From Bradyrhizobium sediminis (GTDB lineage Bacteria; Pseudomonadota; Alphaproteobacteria; Rhizobiales; Xanthobacteraceae), in NCBI RefSeq assembly GCF_018736085.1, contig NZ_CP076134.1, positions 4,908,501-4,972,500 on the forward strand: 64,000 nt of DNA, given 5' to 3'. The first letter of the stretch is position 1. Every line of letters starts with the position of its first letter. Under the pieces are notes generated by a model, which saw only the letters and a list, made by a program, of their open reading frames with translations, was not told the DNA's origin and did not search any database. Both the position numbers and the translations under genes were made by a program. Positions 10,095-18,782 of the stretch are shown piece after piece.

Positions 10095-11582
10095 ATGCCA
10101 TTCGGACGGCGCAAGGACATGGCCAGCCGGCCCTGGCGGCCTTCGGCAAAGTTGCTGATCCTGTCAACCGTGGTGACGGTGATCGGCTTCTCCGCGATCT
10201 GCGCCAGCGTCATGCTCGACATGCGCCGCGGCGAGGAAGAACTGGCGCGCCAGTCGCTCGATAACCTGGCTTCCGGTATCGAGGCCGACATCAGCCGCAA
10301 CATCGAGCTTTACGACCTGTCGCTGCGCGCCGTTGCGAGCAACATGGTGGCTCCGGAGATCGAACAGGTCAGCAAGCCGATCCGGCACCTGATCCTGTTC
10401 GATCATGCCGCGACAGCCAGGCATTTCGGTGCGATCCAGGTATTCGATGCCGAAGGGCGGCTGACCGCCGACGCCTCGACGATGGATCCGTTACCGGAAG
10501 ATCGCAGCGACGAAGAGTACTTCCGGATTCATCGCGACCGCCCCGACGCCGGCCTGTTCATCAGCCGGCCCATGCTGCATCGCAGCGCCTATTCGATCGT
10601 GCTGAGCCGGCGTATCACCGACGCCGACGGAGGCTTTCTCGGCGTGGTCGCCGGCTCGATCCGCTTCAGCTACTTCCACGACCTGTTCGACCGGCTGCGC
10701 CTCGGCCAGGATGATACCATCACCGTGCTGCGCCGCGACCGCACCATCATCATGCGCAGGCCGTTCGACCTCGACATCATCGGCAAGAATTTGGCAGACC
10801 GGCCGAAATGGAACCCGGCGAACCTGCAGGCCGGTGGATCGTATTCGGGATCCGGACCGGTGGATTCCATACCGCGGCTGTACGTCCGGCGCGACAGCGC
10901 AAGACCCCTCTTCGTCGTGGTCGGAAAGCCGTTGGACAGCATATTGAGCCTCTGGCGCACCCAGGCCATCCGGATCGCCGCGGTGATGATGGCGCTGATC
11001 GTGTTCGTGCTTGGCTCGACGCTGTTTCTCGCGCGCGAAATCGGCCGCCGCGCGCAGGCCGAGGACAAGCTCGAGGAGCTTGCGACCACCGACGCGCTCA
11101 CCGGGTTGAAGAACCGGCGCAAGTTCGATGCCGATATCGATGCCGAGTGGCGGCGCGCCGCGCGCCAGAAAGTCCCGCTCGCGCTATTGATGATCGATGC
11201 CGACCATTTCAAATCCTACAACGACACGTTCGGACACCAGGCCGGCGACGAGGTGCTGGTCGGGGTCGCGATCTGCATTTCGGATTCGGTAAGGCGGGCC
11301 GGCGATTGCGCGGCGCGTTACGGCGGCGAGGAATTTGCCGTGCTGTTGCCGGGGTGCACGGCGGCGGACGCGATGCGGGTGGCCGAAACCATCCGGCAGA
11401 AAGTCCAGGACTGGTCCGATCACACCACCGTCAGCATCGGCGTCGCGAGCCTGACGCCGACCGCAGCAATGGATTGGTTCGAACTCGTCAAGGCTGCCGA
11501 CAAGGCACTCTATGCGGCCAAGGCCGGCGGCCGCAACCGATCCGTGCTGGCCAGCGTCCCGGCGCTGACGCTGGTGGCTTAG
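10095..11582 (+). CDS. Membrane sensor diguanylate cyclase
   Basis: 495-aa enzyme that should make cyclic-di-GMP. Layout: short cytoplasmic tail, transmembrane helix (about 17-40), periplasmic dCACHE-type sensor (about 45-290), second transmembrane helix (about 298-320), GGDEF domain (about 330-490). The signature is GGEEF (410-414), with an inhibitory-site RAGD five residues before it, so the enzyme looks active and product-inhibited. ATG 10095 follows GGGAGCG and is preferred to an upstream TTG at 10032. It is a single gene, separated from galU by a repeat. The sensed ligand is unknown. Confidence 0.88.
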   Translation: MPFGRRKDMASRPWRPSAKLLILSTVVTVIGFSAICASVMLDMRRGEEELARQSLDNLASGIEADISRNIELYDLSLRAVASNMVAPEIEQVSKPIRHLILFDHAATARHFGAIQVFDAEGRLTADASTMDPLPEDRSDEEYFRIHRDRPDAGLFISRPMLHRSAYSIVLSRRITDADGGFLGVVAGSIRFSYFHDLFDRLRLGQDDTITVLRRDRTIIMRRPFDLDIIGKNLADRPKWNPANLQAGGSYSGSGPVDSIPRLYVRRDSARPLFVVVGKPLDSILSLWRTQAIRIAAVMMALIVFVLGSTLFLAREIGRRAQAEDKLEELATTDALTGLKNRRKFDADIDAEWRRAARQKVPLALLMIDADHFKSYNDTFGHQAGDEVLVGVAICISDSVRRAGDCAARYGGEEFAVLLPGCTAADAMRVAETIRQKVQDWSDHTTVSIGVASLTPTAAMDWFELVKAADKALYAAKAGGRNRSVLASVPALTLVA

Positions 11583-11603
11583 GCGAAAGCGGCGCCAGGC
11601 CGC

Positions 11604-11755
11604 GTCATTGCGAGCCAACGGGTCGGCGCAAAGCGCCGCCCGATGACAGGCTCCACGAAGATCCACAACGCGACAAAGCAAGAATGGATTGCTTCGTCGC
11701 TGGCGCTCCCTTGCGCAAACGCTTCGCGTTTGTCGCAGGCAATGACGGCAAAGAG
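11604..11755. repeat. Interspersed repeat, ATTGCTTCGTCGC type
   Basis: Non-coding repeat beginning CATTGCGAGCCAACGGG, with AATGGATTGCTTCGTCGC in the middle and ending GTCGCAGGCAATGAC. A related copy in the other orientation lies at 50671-50787, and pieces occur near 28660-28700 and 52620-52690. Such sequences are common between genes in this group of bacteria. Confidence 0.6.
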
Positions 11756-11767
11756 CGGCAGCGCCGG

Positions 11768-12646
11768 TCACTTCTCCAGATACGCCTTCATCTCCGCGCG
11801 CAGGCCGTCGCGCAGATCAGGCCGCGCCATGCCGAAGGCGATGTTGGCGCGGAGGAAGCCGGCCTTGGAGCCGCAATCGTGCCGCTCGCCCTCGAATTCG
11901 ACGCCGTAGAAGCTCTGCGTCTTGGCAAGCCCGATCATCGCATCGGTGAGCTGGATTTCGCCGCCGGCGCCGCGCTCCTGGGTTTCCAGGATCTTGAAGA
12001 TCTCCGGTTGCAGGATGTAGCGCCCGGTGATCGAGAGATTGGACGGCGCGGTGCCCTTCGGCGGCTTCTCCACCATGCCGTCGACCTCGAACATGTTGCT
12101 GCCGAGGCGCTTGCCGACGCCGCAGATGCCGTATTGATGGGTGAGATCGGCGGGCACTTCTTCCACCGCGATCACATTCGACTTGTCGCCGAGCTTGCCC
12201 GCAGCCTCGATCATCTGCGCAAGGCAGCCCGGCGTGTTCAACACCAGCTCGTCCGGCAGTATCACCGCGAACGGCTCGTTGCCGACGATATCGCGCGCGC
12301 ACCACACCGCATGGCCGAGGCCGAGCGGCGCCTGCTGCCGCGTAAAGCTCATGGCGCCGGCCGCGGGCTGGTCGCGGGCCAGAATCTCCTGCTCGGCCTT
12401 CTTGCCGCGCGCGGCGAGCGTGGCGTCGAGTTCGTACATGCGGTCGAAATGGTCCTCGATCACGCCCTTGTTGCGGCCGGTGACGAAGATGAAATGCTCG
12501 ATCCCGGCTTCCTTGGCCTCGTCGACCACATACTGGATCAGCGGCTTGTCGACGATGGTCAGCATCTCCTTCGGCATCGCCTTGGTGGCGGGCAGGACGC
12601 GGGTGCCGAGGCCGGCGACCGGAAAGACGGCTTTGCGGATTTTCAT
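11768..12646 (-). CDS. galU: UTP-glucose-1-phosphate uridylyltransferase
   Basis: 292-aa enzyme making UDP-glucose from UTP and glucose-1-phosphate, a precursor of surface polysaccharides. The N-terminus MKIRKAVFPVAGLGTRVLPATKAM carries the nucleotide-binding loop. IDKPLIQYVVDEA-type, FVTGRNKGVIEDHFD and VDGMVEKP (about 195-202) are family motifs. The start at 12646 is the standard one; the ORF extends upstream only by chance. It is transcribed away from the divergent transglycosylase gene, with about 210 bp between. Confidence 0.95.
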   Translation of the reverse strand: MKIRKAVFPVAGLGTRVLPATKAMPKEMLTIVDKPLIQYVVDEAKEAGIEHFIFVTGRNKGVIEDHFDRMYELDATLAARGKKAEQEILARDQPAAGAMSFTRQQAPLGLGHAVWCARDIVGNEPFAVILPDELVLNTPGCLAQMIEAAGKLGDKSNVIAVEEVPADLTHQYGICGVGKRLGSNMFEVDGMVEKPPKGTAPSNLSITGRYILQPEIFKILETQERGAGGEIQLTDAMIGLAKTQSFYGVEFEGERHDCGSKAGFLRANIAFGMARPDLRDGLRAEMKAYLEK

Positions 12647-12855
12647 GGTTGTGTGGGAAGCCTTGCGAGAGCGGGATGTGCATTTACTTGCACGTTGGTA
12701 GCCGGTTTGCAGCCGGGAACAAAGGCGGATGTGTGGTGATGATTCATCCTCCTCGCCCATTGCCCGGGCAGGAAACAAAATCCGGCCCTTGTTAAGCCAT
12801 TGGAAACCGTGACAGAGCCTTCTGGGAACGGGATGTTTCGACGGACGGGTAGAAC

Positions 12856-14244
12856 ATGATGCGGCGGACGGGATCATCGATGTTGGGTCGAACCGGCGCG
12901 GTCATGCTCGCGGCGGCGCTCCTGCTCGGCGGCGAGGCCAAGGCCCAAACGTCCGGCGACGGAATTTCCAACCTGCTCGGCAACATCTTCTCCGGCCAGA
13001 AATCGGGCACGCCGGCGCAGCCGCAAGCGGCGCCCGGCCCCGGCGCTGCACCGCCTTGGAGCGGCGAGGACGGCGCCTCCGGGCACCCGCTGATGACGGC
13101 TTCCGCGATCCGCGAGGCGGCGGCGAATTTCGGCAATTGCGTCGCCGCGATGTGGCCCGACGCCGCGCGCCGCCATATCTCGCAGGCAAGCTTCCAGCGC
13201 TTCACCGCCGGGCTCGAGCCCGATCTGCGCATCATGGACCTGATGGATTCGCAGCCGGAATTCACCAAGGCGATCTGGGATTATCTCGACATTCTCGTCA
13301 ACGACAATCGCCTCGCCAAGGGCCGCGAAATCCTCGCCAAATACAAGCCGCAGTTCGACGCGGTGGAAAAGGCCTATGGCGTCGACCGCTACATTGTCGC
13401 GTCCATCTGGGGCATCGAGTCGAATTATTCGACGATGATGGGCGATCGCAGCGTGCTCAATTCCACGGCGACGCTGGCCTGCATCGGCCGCCGCCAGAAA
13501 TACTTCAGGGACGAATTCCTCTCGGCGCTGGAAATCCTGCACCGCGGCGATCTGCGCCCCGAGCAGCTGCGCGGCTCCTGGGCCGGCGCGTTCGGGCCGA
13601 CGCAATTCATGCCGACCGCATTCAAGCGCTATGCGGTCGACGCCGACGGCGACGGCCGCCGCGACGTGGTCGACAATCCCCATGACCTGATCGCCTCGAC
13701 CGCCAACAACCTCAAGAAGGACGGCTGGCAGACCGGCGCGACCTGGGGCTACGAGGTCGTGCTGCCCGCGGGCTTCAACTTCATGCTGGCGGACCGCGCC
13801 AAGGCGATGACGATTGCGCAATGGCAGCAGCTCGGCCTGACCCGCCCCGGCGGCAAGCCGTTCCCGAACCCGGCCGACAAGGCCTATTTGCTGGCGCCGG
13901 CCGGCGCCGAGGGGCCGGGTTTCCTGATGCTGCAGAATTTCCGGGTGATCATGAGATACAACCCGGCCGAGGCCTATGCGCTGGCGATCGGCCATTTTGC
14001 CGACCGCCTGCGCGGCGGCGCGCCGTTCGTGCAGCCCTGGCCGCGGCAGGAACGGGTGCTGTCACGGGCCGAGCGGCTGGAACTGCAGCAGCTGCTGGCC
14101 CGGCGCGGCTTCTACCAGGGCACCCCGGACGGCCAGCTCGGCGGGCGGACGCGGGAAGCGCTGCGCGGCTTCCAGGCTTCGATCGGGGCGCCGGCCGACG
14201 GTTTCGCCTCCTCCGACGTTCTGGAGCGGCTCAGGGGGCGCTGA
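12856..14244 (+). CDS. Lytic murein transglycosylase (MltB-type) with peptidoglycan-binding domain
   Basis: 462-aa periplasmic enzyme that cleaves peptidoglycan glycan strands. Signal peptide of about 31 residues ending AKAQ; a Pro/Ala-rich linker; a family-3 (MltB) catalytic domain (about 75-380) with catalytic E188 in SIWGIESNYSTMMG, plus GAFGPTQFMPTAF; and a C-terminal PG_binding_1 repeat (about 395-460, QQLLARRGFYQGTPDGQLG). The start is the first of two ATGs at 12856; the second is equally possible. It is likely involved in cell-wall turnover. It is monocistronic. Confidence 0.92.
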   Translation: MMRRTGSSMLGRTGAVMLAAALLLGGEAKAQTSGDGISNLLGNIFSGQKSGTPAQPQAAPGPGAAPPWSGEDGASGHPLMTASAIREAAANFGNCVAAMWPDAARRHISQASFQRFTAGLEPDLRIMDLMDSQPEFTKAIWDYLDILVNDNRLAKGREILAKYKPQFDAVEKAYGVDRYIVASIWGIESNYSTMMGDRSVLNSTATLACIGRRQKYFRDEFLSALEILHRGDLRPEQLRGSWAGAFGPTQFMPTAFKRYAVDADGDGRRDVVDNPHDLIASTANNLKKDGWQTGATWGYEVVLPAGFNFMLADRAKAMTIAQWQQLGLTRPGGKPFPNPADKAYLLAPAGAEGPGFLMLQNFRVIMRYNPAEAYALAIGHFADRLRGGAPFVQPWPRQERVLSRAERLELQQLLARRGFYQGTPDGQLGGRTREALRGFQASIGAPADGFASSDVLERLRGR

Positions 14245-14403
14245 ACGCCCCCTCCGGCCGGCAAAAGTAACCCTGAAACCGGCATTTCCACCGCACCCTT
14301 GACGGCAGCGGCCGATGCCCGGTTTATGGCGCGAAATCTGCCCGCTTGCGGCCTGATTCCGCTATTATATTGATTGCCAGACGATCCATTGCGACCGAGC
14401 CGC

Positions 14404-16056
14404 ATGTCCAAGCAAAAGTCCTTTTTCCGGGTGTTCACCGAAAGCGGCCCGCTGATCGTGCTGGCGGTTGCGGTCGCGCTTTTGGTCGGGATCGCCGGAC
14501 CGGCGTCGGCGCAGTTTTTCAATTTCGGCGGACCGCCCCGGCCGGCGGCGCCGCGCAGCGGCGGCGGCTGGTTCGGCGGCGACCTGTTCGCGCCATTCCA
14601 GCAGCAGGCGCCGAAGCGGGTCGAGAATTTTTCCAGGGCGCCGCCGCCGGACAAGCGCGACCCCACGATCATCCCGGAGCGCAACGTGCTGGTGCTCGGC
14701 GACGCCATGGCGGACTGGCTCGCCTACGGCCTCGAGGATGCCTATTCCGAACAGCCGGACATGGGCGTGATCCGCAAGCACAAGACCGTCTCCGGCCTGA
14801 TCAAATATCAGCCCAAGGGCGAACCTGCGGACTGGGCCGCCGCGGCAAGAGGCATTCTCGCCAACGAGAAGCCGGACGCCATCGTCGTCATGCTCGGACT
14901 CAACGACCGCGTCGCGATCCGCGAACCGGCGGCCGACAAGTCCGACAAGAAGGGCGACAGGAAGGACGCCCGCGGCAAGACAGATGCCAAGCCTGGCGAC
15001 ACCAAGCCCGCGGCGAAGCCGGATGATGCGGCCGATGCCGCGAAGCACGACGGCAAGCCGGCCGACGCTGAAGCCGATGACGCCGCCGATAGTGACGTGC
15101 CGCCGATCATCGCGCCGGAGAAAACCACGCGCGCCGCGAACGGCCTGTATGAGTTTCGCGACGAGCGCTGGGTCGAGATCTACGCCAAGAAGATCGAAGA
15201 GATGATCGGCGTCCTGAAATCCAAGGGCGTGCCGGTATTGTGGGTCGGTCTTCCCATCGTGCGCGGCCCGAAGGCGACCGCCGACATGCTGTTCCTGAAT
15301 TCGCTGTATCGCGACGGCGCCGGCAAGGCCGGCATCACCTATGTCGACGTCTGGGACGGTTTCGTCGACGAGGCCGGCCGCTTCCTGCAGCAAGGTCCTG
15401 ACTTCGAAGGACAGATCCGCCGCCTGCGCTCCTATGACGGCGTGTATTTCACCAAGCCCGGCGCGCGCAAGCTTGCGCATTATGTCGAGCGCGAGATCAC
15501 GCGGCTGATGGCGTCGCGTTCGGCGCCGATCACGCTGCCGACCGAGCCGGCGACGCCCGACGCCAACGCGCTGCCCGGTCAGCCGGCGCCGCGCCCGCTG
15601 GCTGGACCGATCCTGCCGCTGGTGGCCTCCTCCGTCGGCACCGATCAATTGCTCGGCGGCCCCGGCTCGCGACCGGCTGCGGTCGATGCGCTGGCGGCGC
15701 GAACCCTGGTCAAGGGCGAACCGCTGGCGCCGCCCGCCGGACGCGCCGATGATTTCGTCTGGCCGCGCCGCGAGGTCGGACGCGAACAGGCCAAGGGCGA
15801 AACGCCGGTGGCTTCCACGGCGCCGGATGGCACAGTTGCGATCCCGGGCGCTCCGCCGAAACCTGCGCCAGCCAAGAAGCTCGTTCGCCCGGCACAACCG
15901 GCGGCCGCGCCGCCGCCGTCATTGGGCAACTTCTTCGGCTTCGGCGCCTCGCCGCGGCCGGCGCCGCCTCCGCCCCCGCGGGCTCCCGCCACCGCGCCGC
16001 GCCCGCCGGGCAATGTCGGGCGATCGGCATCGGCGCCGGGCGTGTTCGCGCGTTAG
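14404..16056 (+). CDS. DUF459 SGNH-fold protein lacking catalytic Ser and His
   Basis: 550-aa exported protein of the DUF459 branch of the SGNH-hydrolase fold. A hydrophobic anchor or signal (about 18-36) is followed by a Pro/Gly-rich stretch, the SGNH core (about 95-385) and a Pro/Ala-rich tail (385-550). The core is interrupted by a charged Lys/Asp/Ala insert (about 180-235). Block I reads GDAMAD, with Ala101 where GDS would place the nucleophile. Block V reads DGVYFT, with Tyr348 where the catalytic His normally stands; block III (LGLNDR) is kept. So it may bind, not hydrolyse, a ligand. ATG 14404 is chosen for the usual MSKQKSFFR-type start. The role is unknown, probably in the envelope. 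Confidence 0.8.
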   Translation: MSKQKSFFRVFTESGPLIVLAVAVALLVGIAGPASAQFFNFGGPPRPAAPRSGGGWFGGDLFAPFQQQAPKRVENFSRAPPPDKRDPTIIPERNVLVLGDAMADWLAYGLEDAYSEQPDMGVIRKHKTVSGLIKYQPKGEPADWAAAARGILANEKPDAIVVMLGLNDRVAIREPAADKSDKKGDRKDARGKTDAKPGDTKPAAKPDDAADAAKHDGKPADAEADDAADSDVPPIIAPEKTTRAANGLYEFRDERWVEIYAKKIEEMIGVLKSKGVPVLWVGLPIVRGPKATADMLFLNSLYRDGAGKAGITYVDVWDGFVDEAGRFLQQGPDFEGQIRRLRSYDGVYFTKPGARKLAHYVEREITRLMASRSAPITLPTEPATPDANALPGQPAPRPLAGPILPLVASSVGTDQLLGGPGSRPAAVDALAARTLVKGEPLAPPAGRADDFVWPRREVGREQAKGETPVASTAPDGTVAIPGAPPKPAPAKKLVRPAQPAAAPPPSLGNFFGFGASPRPAPPPPPRAPATAPRPPGNVGRSASAPGVFAR

Positions 16057-16067
16057 CCGTCAATGCC

Positions 16068-16158
16068 GTCATTCCGGGGCGCATCGAAGATGCGAACCCG
16101 GAATCTTGTGCTGATAACTTCTGGGTTCCGGGTCCACGCTTCGCGTGTCCCGGAATGA
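16068..16158. repeat. Interspersed palindrome, GTCATTCCGGGGCG type
   Basis: Outer arms GTCATTCCGGGGCGC and GTCCCGGAATGACG enclose inner arms GAACCCGGAATCT and TGGGTTCCGGGTCC. Copies of the same family lie at 52738-52839 and 58469-58560. It sits between the 3' ends of two convergent genes and could also act in termination. Confidence 0.75.
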
Positions 16159-16168
16159 CGTCCGGTTG

Positions 16169-16903
16169 CTACAGAATGAGCCCGCCGTCGACGATGAGGG
16201 TTTGCCCGACGATGTAGGACGACAGCGGCGAGGCCAGAAACAATGCGGCGCCCGCCATGTCGGCCGGCGTGCCCAGCCGCTTCAGCGGTATCCGCTCGAT
16301 CGCGCCTTCCAGCCGCTTCGGATTTGCCGTCGTCACCTTGGTCATCTTGGTGTCGACGAGGCCGGGCGCGATGCCGTTGACGCGAATGCCGTCCTCGGCC
16401 CAGGCCTGCCCGAGCGTCCGGGTCAGCCCGACGGCACCGGTCTTCGAGGCGTTGTAGGCCGGATTGCCCTTGGTCGAGTGATAGGCGGCGGTCGAACTGA
16501 CGATGATCAGCGAGCCCCTGCTCGCGCTCAGCATGTCGTGGAATTTGCCGGCGCAGGCCATCAGGCTGATCAGATTGACCTCGAGCACCTTGCGAAATCC
16601 GTCCATCTCGAATTCGCCGCGGCGGTAGATCACCGCGCCCTGCGCCAGCACCAGCACGTCGAGCCGGTCGAATGACGGCCTGAAATTCTCGATTGCCCCG
16701 GGATCGCTGACGTCGAGCTGCGCGTAGCCGAGGCCCTCGAGATCAGATCCCTCGGCGAGCGAGTAATCCGACGCGGCGGCGCGGGTGCCGCAGACATGCA
16801 CGCGCGCGCCTTTGGCGCGGAACGCCTGCGCGACGCCGTTGCCGATGCCGCTGGAGCCGCCGACTACGAGAACCTGCCTGCCGCCGAAATCCAGTTCGCT
16901 CAT
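16169..16903 (-). CDS. Short-chain dehydrogenase/reductase
   Basis: 244-aa classical SDR. Cofactor-binding GGSSGIGNGVA (about 14-24), LAQGAVIYR near the NNAG position, catalytic Ser in IIVSSTAAYHSTKGNPAY, and YNASKTG with the catalytic Tyr and Lys. The C-terminal VDGGLIL is typical. The start at 16903 (MSELDFGG) is preferred to an upstream extension. It diverges from a second SDR at 17011. It could be an oxidoreductase for an acyl or sugar alcohol; the substrate is unknown. The neighbouring TfdA-like gene suggests a catabolic setting. Confidence 0.85.
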   Translation of the reverse strand: MSELDFGGRQVLVVGGSSGIGNGVAQAFRAKGARVHVCGTRAAASDYSLAEGSDLEGLGYAQLDVSDPGAIENFRPSFDRLDVLVLAQGAVIYRRGEFEMDGFRKVLEVNLISLMACAGKFHDMLSASRGSLIIVSSTAAYHSTKGNPAYNASKTGAVGLTRTLGQAWAEDGIRVNGIAPGLVDTKMTKVTTANPKRLEGAIERIPLKRLGTPADMAGAALFLASPLSSYIVGQTLIVDGGLIL

Positions 16904-17010
16904 CGCAGCCCCTCCCGTTCTTTTCTTGCCTGGTTTGACCTCTCTGGGGATCGATGCCAGCCTTGTCAATCCTGCGGGCCGGACGGCCTCATCCTCAGCG
17001 AGCATTCCCG

Positions 17011-17790
17011 ATGTCCGATTTCAAACAGCTCAGCCGCTCGGTCAAAGGGTTGAACGTTTTCGTCACCGGAGCGGCCAGCGGCATGGGCCGCGCCACCGCG
17101 CGGGTGTTCGCGGCCGAGGGCGCCAGCGTCGCGGTGACGGATTATTCGGCCGAAGGCGCCATGGCCGTTGCCGATGCGATCGTGGCGAGCGGCGGCAGCG
17201 CCAAAGCCTGGACGCTCGATGTCGCCAGCGCCGACGACATCAAGACCGTCGTCGGCGCCGTCGCCGCGCATTTCGGCGGGCTCGATATCGTCGTCAACAA
17301 TGCCGGCATGTCGGTGCGGGTGGCGATCGACGACGACGGCTACGACGAAGCCTGGGCGAAGGGACTTGCCGTGATGCTGACGGCGCACCAGCGCATCATC
17401 CGCGCCGCGCTGCCGCATTTGCGCCGGTCGAAATCGCCGCGGATCGTCAACATCGCCTCCACCGAGGCGCTCGGCGCCACCGCCTTGCACAGCCCCTATT
17501 CGGCGGCCAAGGCCGGCGTCGTCGGGCTGACCCGTTCGCTCGCGGTGGAGCTCGGCCGCGACGGCATCACCGTGAACTGCATCTGCCCGGGTCCGATCAG
17601 GACCGCAATAACGGAGCGGATTTCGGAGGAGCACAAGGCGATCTATGCGAGGCGCCGAACCGCGCTCAACCGCTACGGCGATCCCGAGGAAGTCGCGCAC
17701 ATGACGCTGAGCCTGTGCCTGCCGGCAGCCTCGTTCCTGACCGGCGCGGTCATCCCGGTGGACGGCGGCCTGATGGCCCGCAACGCCTGA
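17011..17790 (+). CDS. Short-chain dehydrogenase/reductase
   Basis: 259-aa classical SDR with TGAASGMGRATA (cofactor loop), NNAGMS, catalytic Ser in VNIASTEALG, and YSAAKAG (Tyr/Lys). CICPGPIRTAI and PVDGGLMARN near the end fit the FabG-like group. ATG 17011 gives normal length; the ORF upstream has no support. It is followed after about 100 bp by the TfdA-like dioxygenase on the same strand, so the two may form an operon in a catabolic pathway. The substrate is unknown. Confidence 0.85.
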   Translation: MSDFKQLSRSVKGLNVFVTGAASGMGRATARVFAAEGASVAVTDYSAEGAMAVADAIVASGGSAKAWTLDVASADDIKTVVGAVAAHFGGLDIVVNNAGMSVRVAIDDDGYDEAWAKGLAVMLTAHQRIIRAALPHLRRSKSPRIVNIASTEALGATALHSPYSAAKAGVVGLTRSLAVELGRDGITVNCICPGPIRTAITERISEEHKAIYARRRTALNRYGDPEEVAHMTLSLCLPAASFLTGAVIPVDGGLMARNA

Positions 17791-17888
17791 CGGCGGGCAT
17801 GCGCCGGGCGCCGTTGACACGGCAGGGTCAGGGAGTAGTTTTTTCTCCAAGCAGGGTGGAGCAACCGCCTGGTTCAGGAGAAACGCCC

Positions 17889-18776
17889 ATGACGGTCACG
17901 ATCCGGCAACTTCACCCGCATTTTTTCGGCGAGGTTTCCGGCGTCGATTTGCGAAAACCCCTGACGCCGCAGGAGGCCAGGGACATCGAAGCCGGCATGG
18001 ACAAATACGCCGTGCTGCTGTTCCGCAATCAGGACATCACCGACGAGCAACAACTGGCGTTTGCGCTGAATTTCGGCGAGCGCGAGAATGCGCGCGGCGG
18101 CACCGTCACGAAGAAGGAAGATTACCGGCTGACGTCCGGGTTGAACGACGTCTCCAACCTCGGCAAGGACGGCAAGCCGCTGCCGAAGGATCACCGCACC
18201 CACCTGTTCAACCTCGGCAACTGCCTGTGGCATTCCGACAGTTCGTTCCGCCCGATCCCAGCGAAATTCTCGCTGCTGTCGGCGCGGGTGGTGAACCCGA
18301 AGGGCGGCAACACCGAATTCGCCGACATGCGCGCGGCCTATGACGCGCTCGACGACGACACCAAGGCCGAGATCGAGGACATGATCTGCGAACACTCGCT
18401 GATGTATTCGCGCGGATCGCTGGGCTTCCTGGATTACACCGAGGAAGAGAAGCAGATGTTCAAGCCGGTGTTGCAGCGGCTGGTGCGTACCCATCCGGTG
18501 CATGGCCGCAAGTCGCTGTATCTGTCGTCGCATGCCGGCGCGATTCTCGGCATGAGCGTGCCGGAGGCGCGGCTTTTGTTGCGCGACCTCACCGAGCACG
18601 CCACGCAGCCGGAATTCGTCTACGTCCACAAATGGACGCTGCATGACCTCATCATGTGGGACAACCGCCAGACCCTGCACCGGGTGCGCCGCTACGACCA
18701 GTCGCAACCGCGCGACATGCGCCGCGCCACGGTGGCCGGCACCGAGCCCACGGTAGCACAGCAGGCGGCGGAATGA
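17889..18776 (+). CDS. TauD/TfdA-family 2-oxoglutarate dioxygenase, TfdA-like
   Basis: 295-aa Fe(II)/2-oxoglutarate-dependent dioxygenase. The facial triad is visible: His and Asp in LWHSDSSF (about 117-119) and His in QTLHRVRRYD (about 262). The latter is followed by the arginine (RDMRR) that holds 2-oxoglutarate. Segments such as NTEFADMRAAYDALDDDTKAEIE and LTEHATQPEFVYVHKW are close to 2,4-D dioxygenase TfdA, so ether cleavage of aryloxyalkanoates or related natural acids is likely, but sulfonate or other substrates cannot be excluded. AGGAGAAACGCCC precedes ATG 17889. An IS630 element begins six bases after the stop codon. Confidence 0.85.
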   Translation: MTVTIRQLHPHFFGEVSGVDLRKPLTPQEARDIEAGMDKYAVLLFRNQDITDEQQLAFALNFGERENARGGTVTKKEDYRLTSGLNDVSNLGKDGKPLPKDHRTHLFNLGNCLWHSDSSFRPIPAKFSLLSARVVNPKGGNTEFADMRAAYDALDDDTKAEIEDMICEHSLMYSRGSLGFLDYTEEEKQMFKPVLQRLVRTHPVHGRKSLYLSSHAGAILGMSVPEARLLLRDLTEHATQPEFVYVHKWTLHDLIMWDNRQTLHRVRRYDQSQPRDMRRATVAGTEPTVAQQAAE

Positions 18777-18782
18777 GTAATA

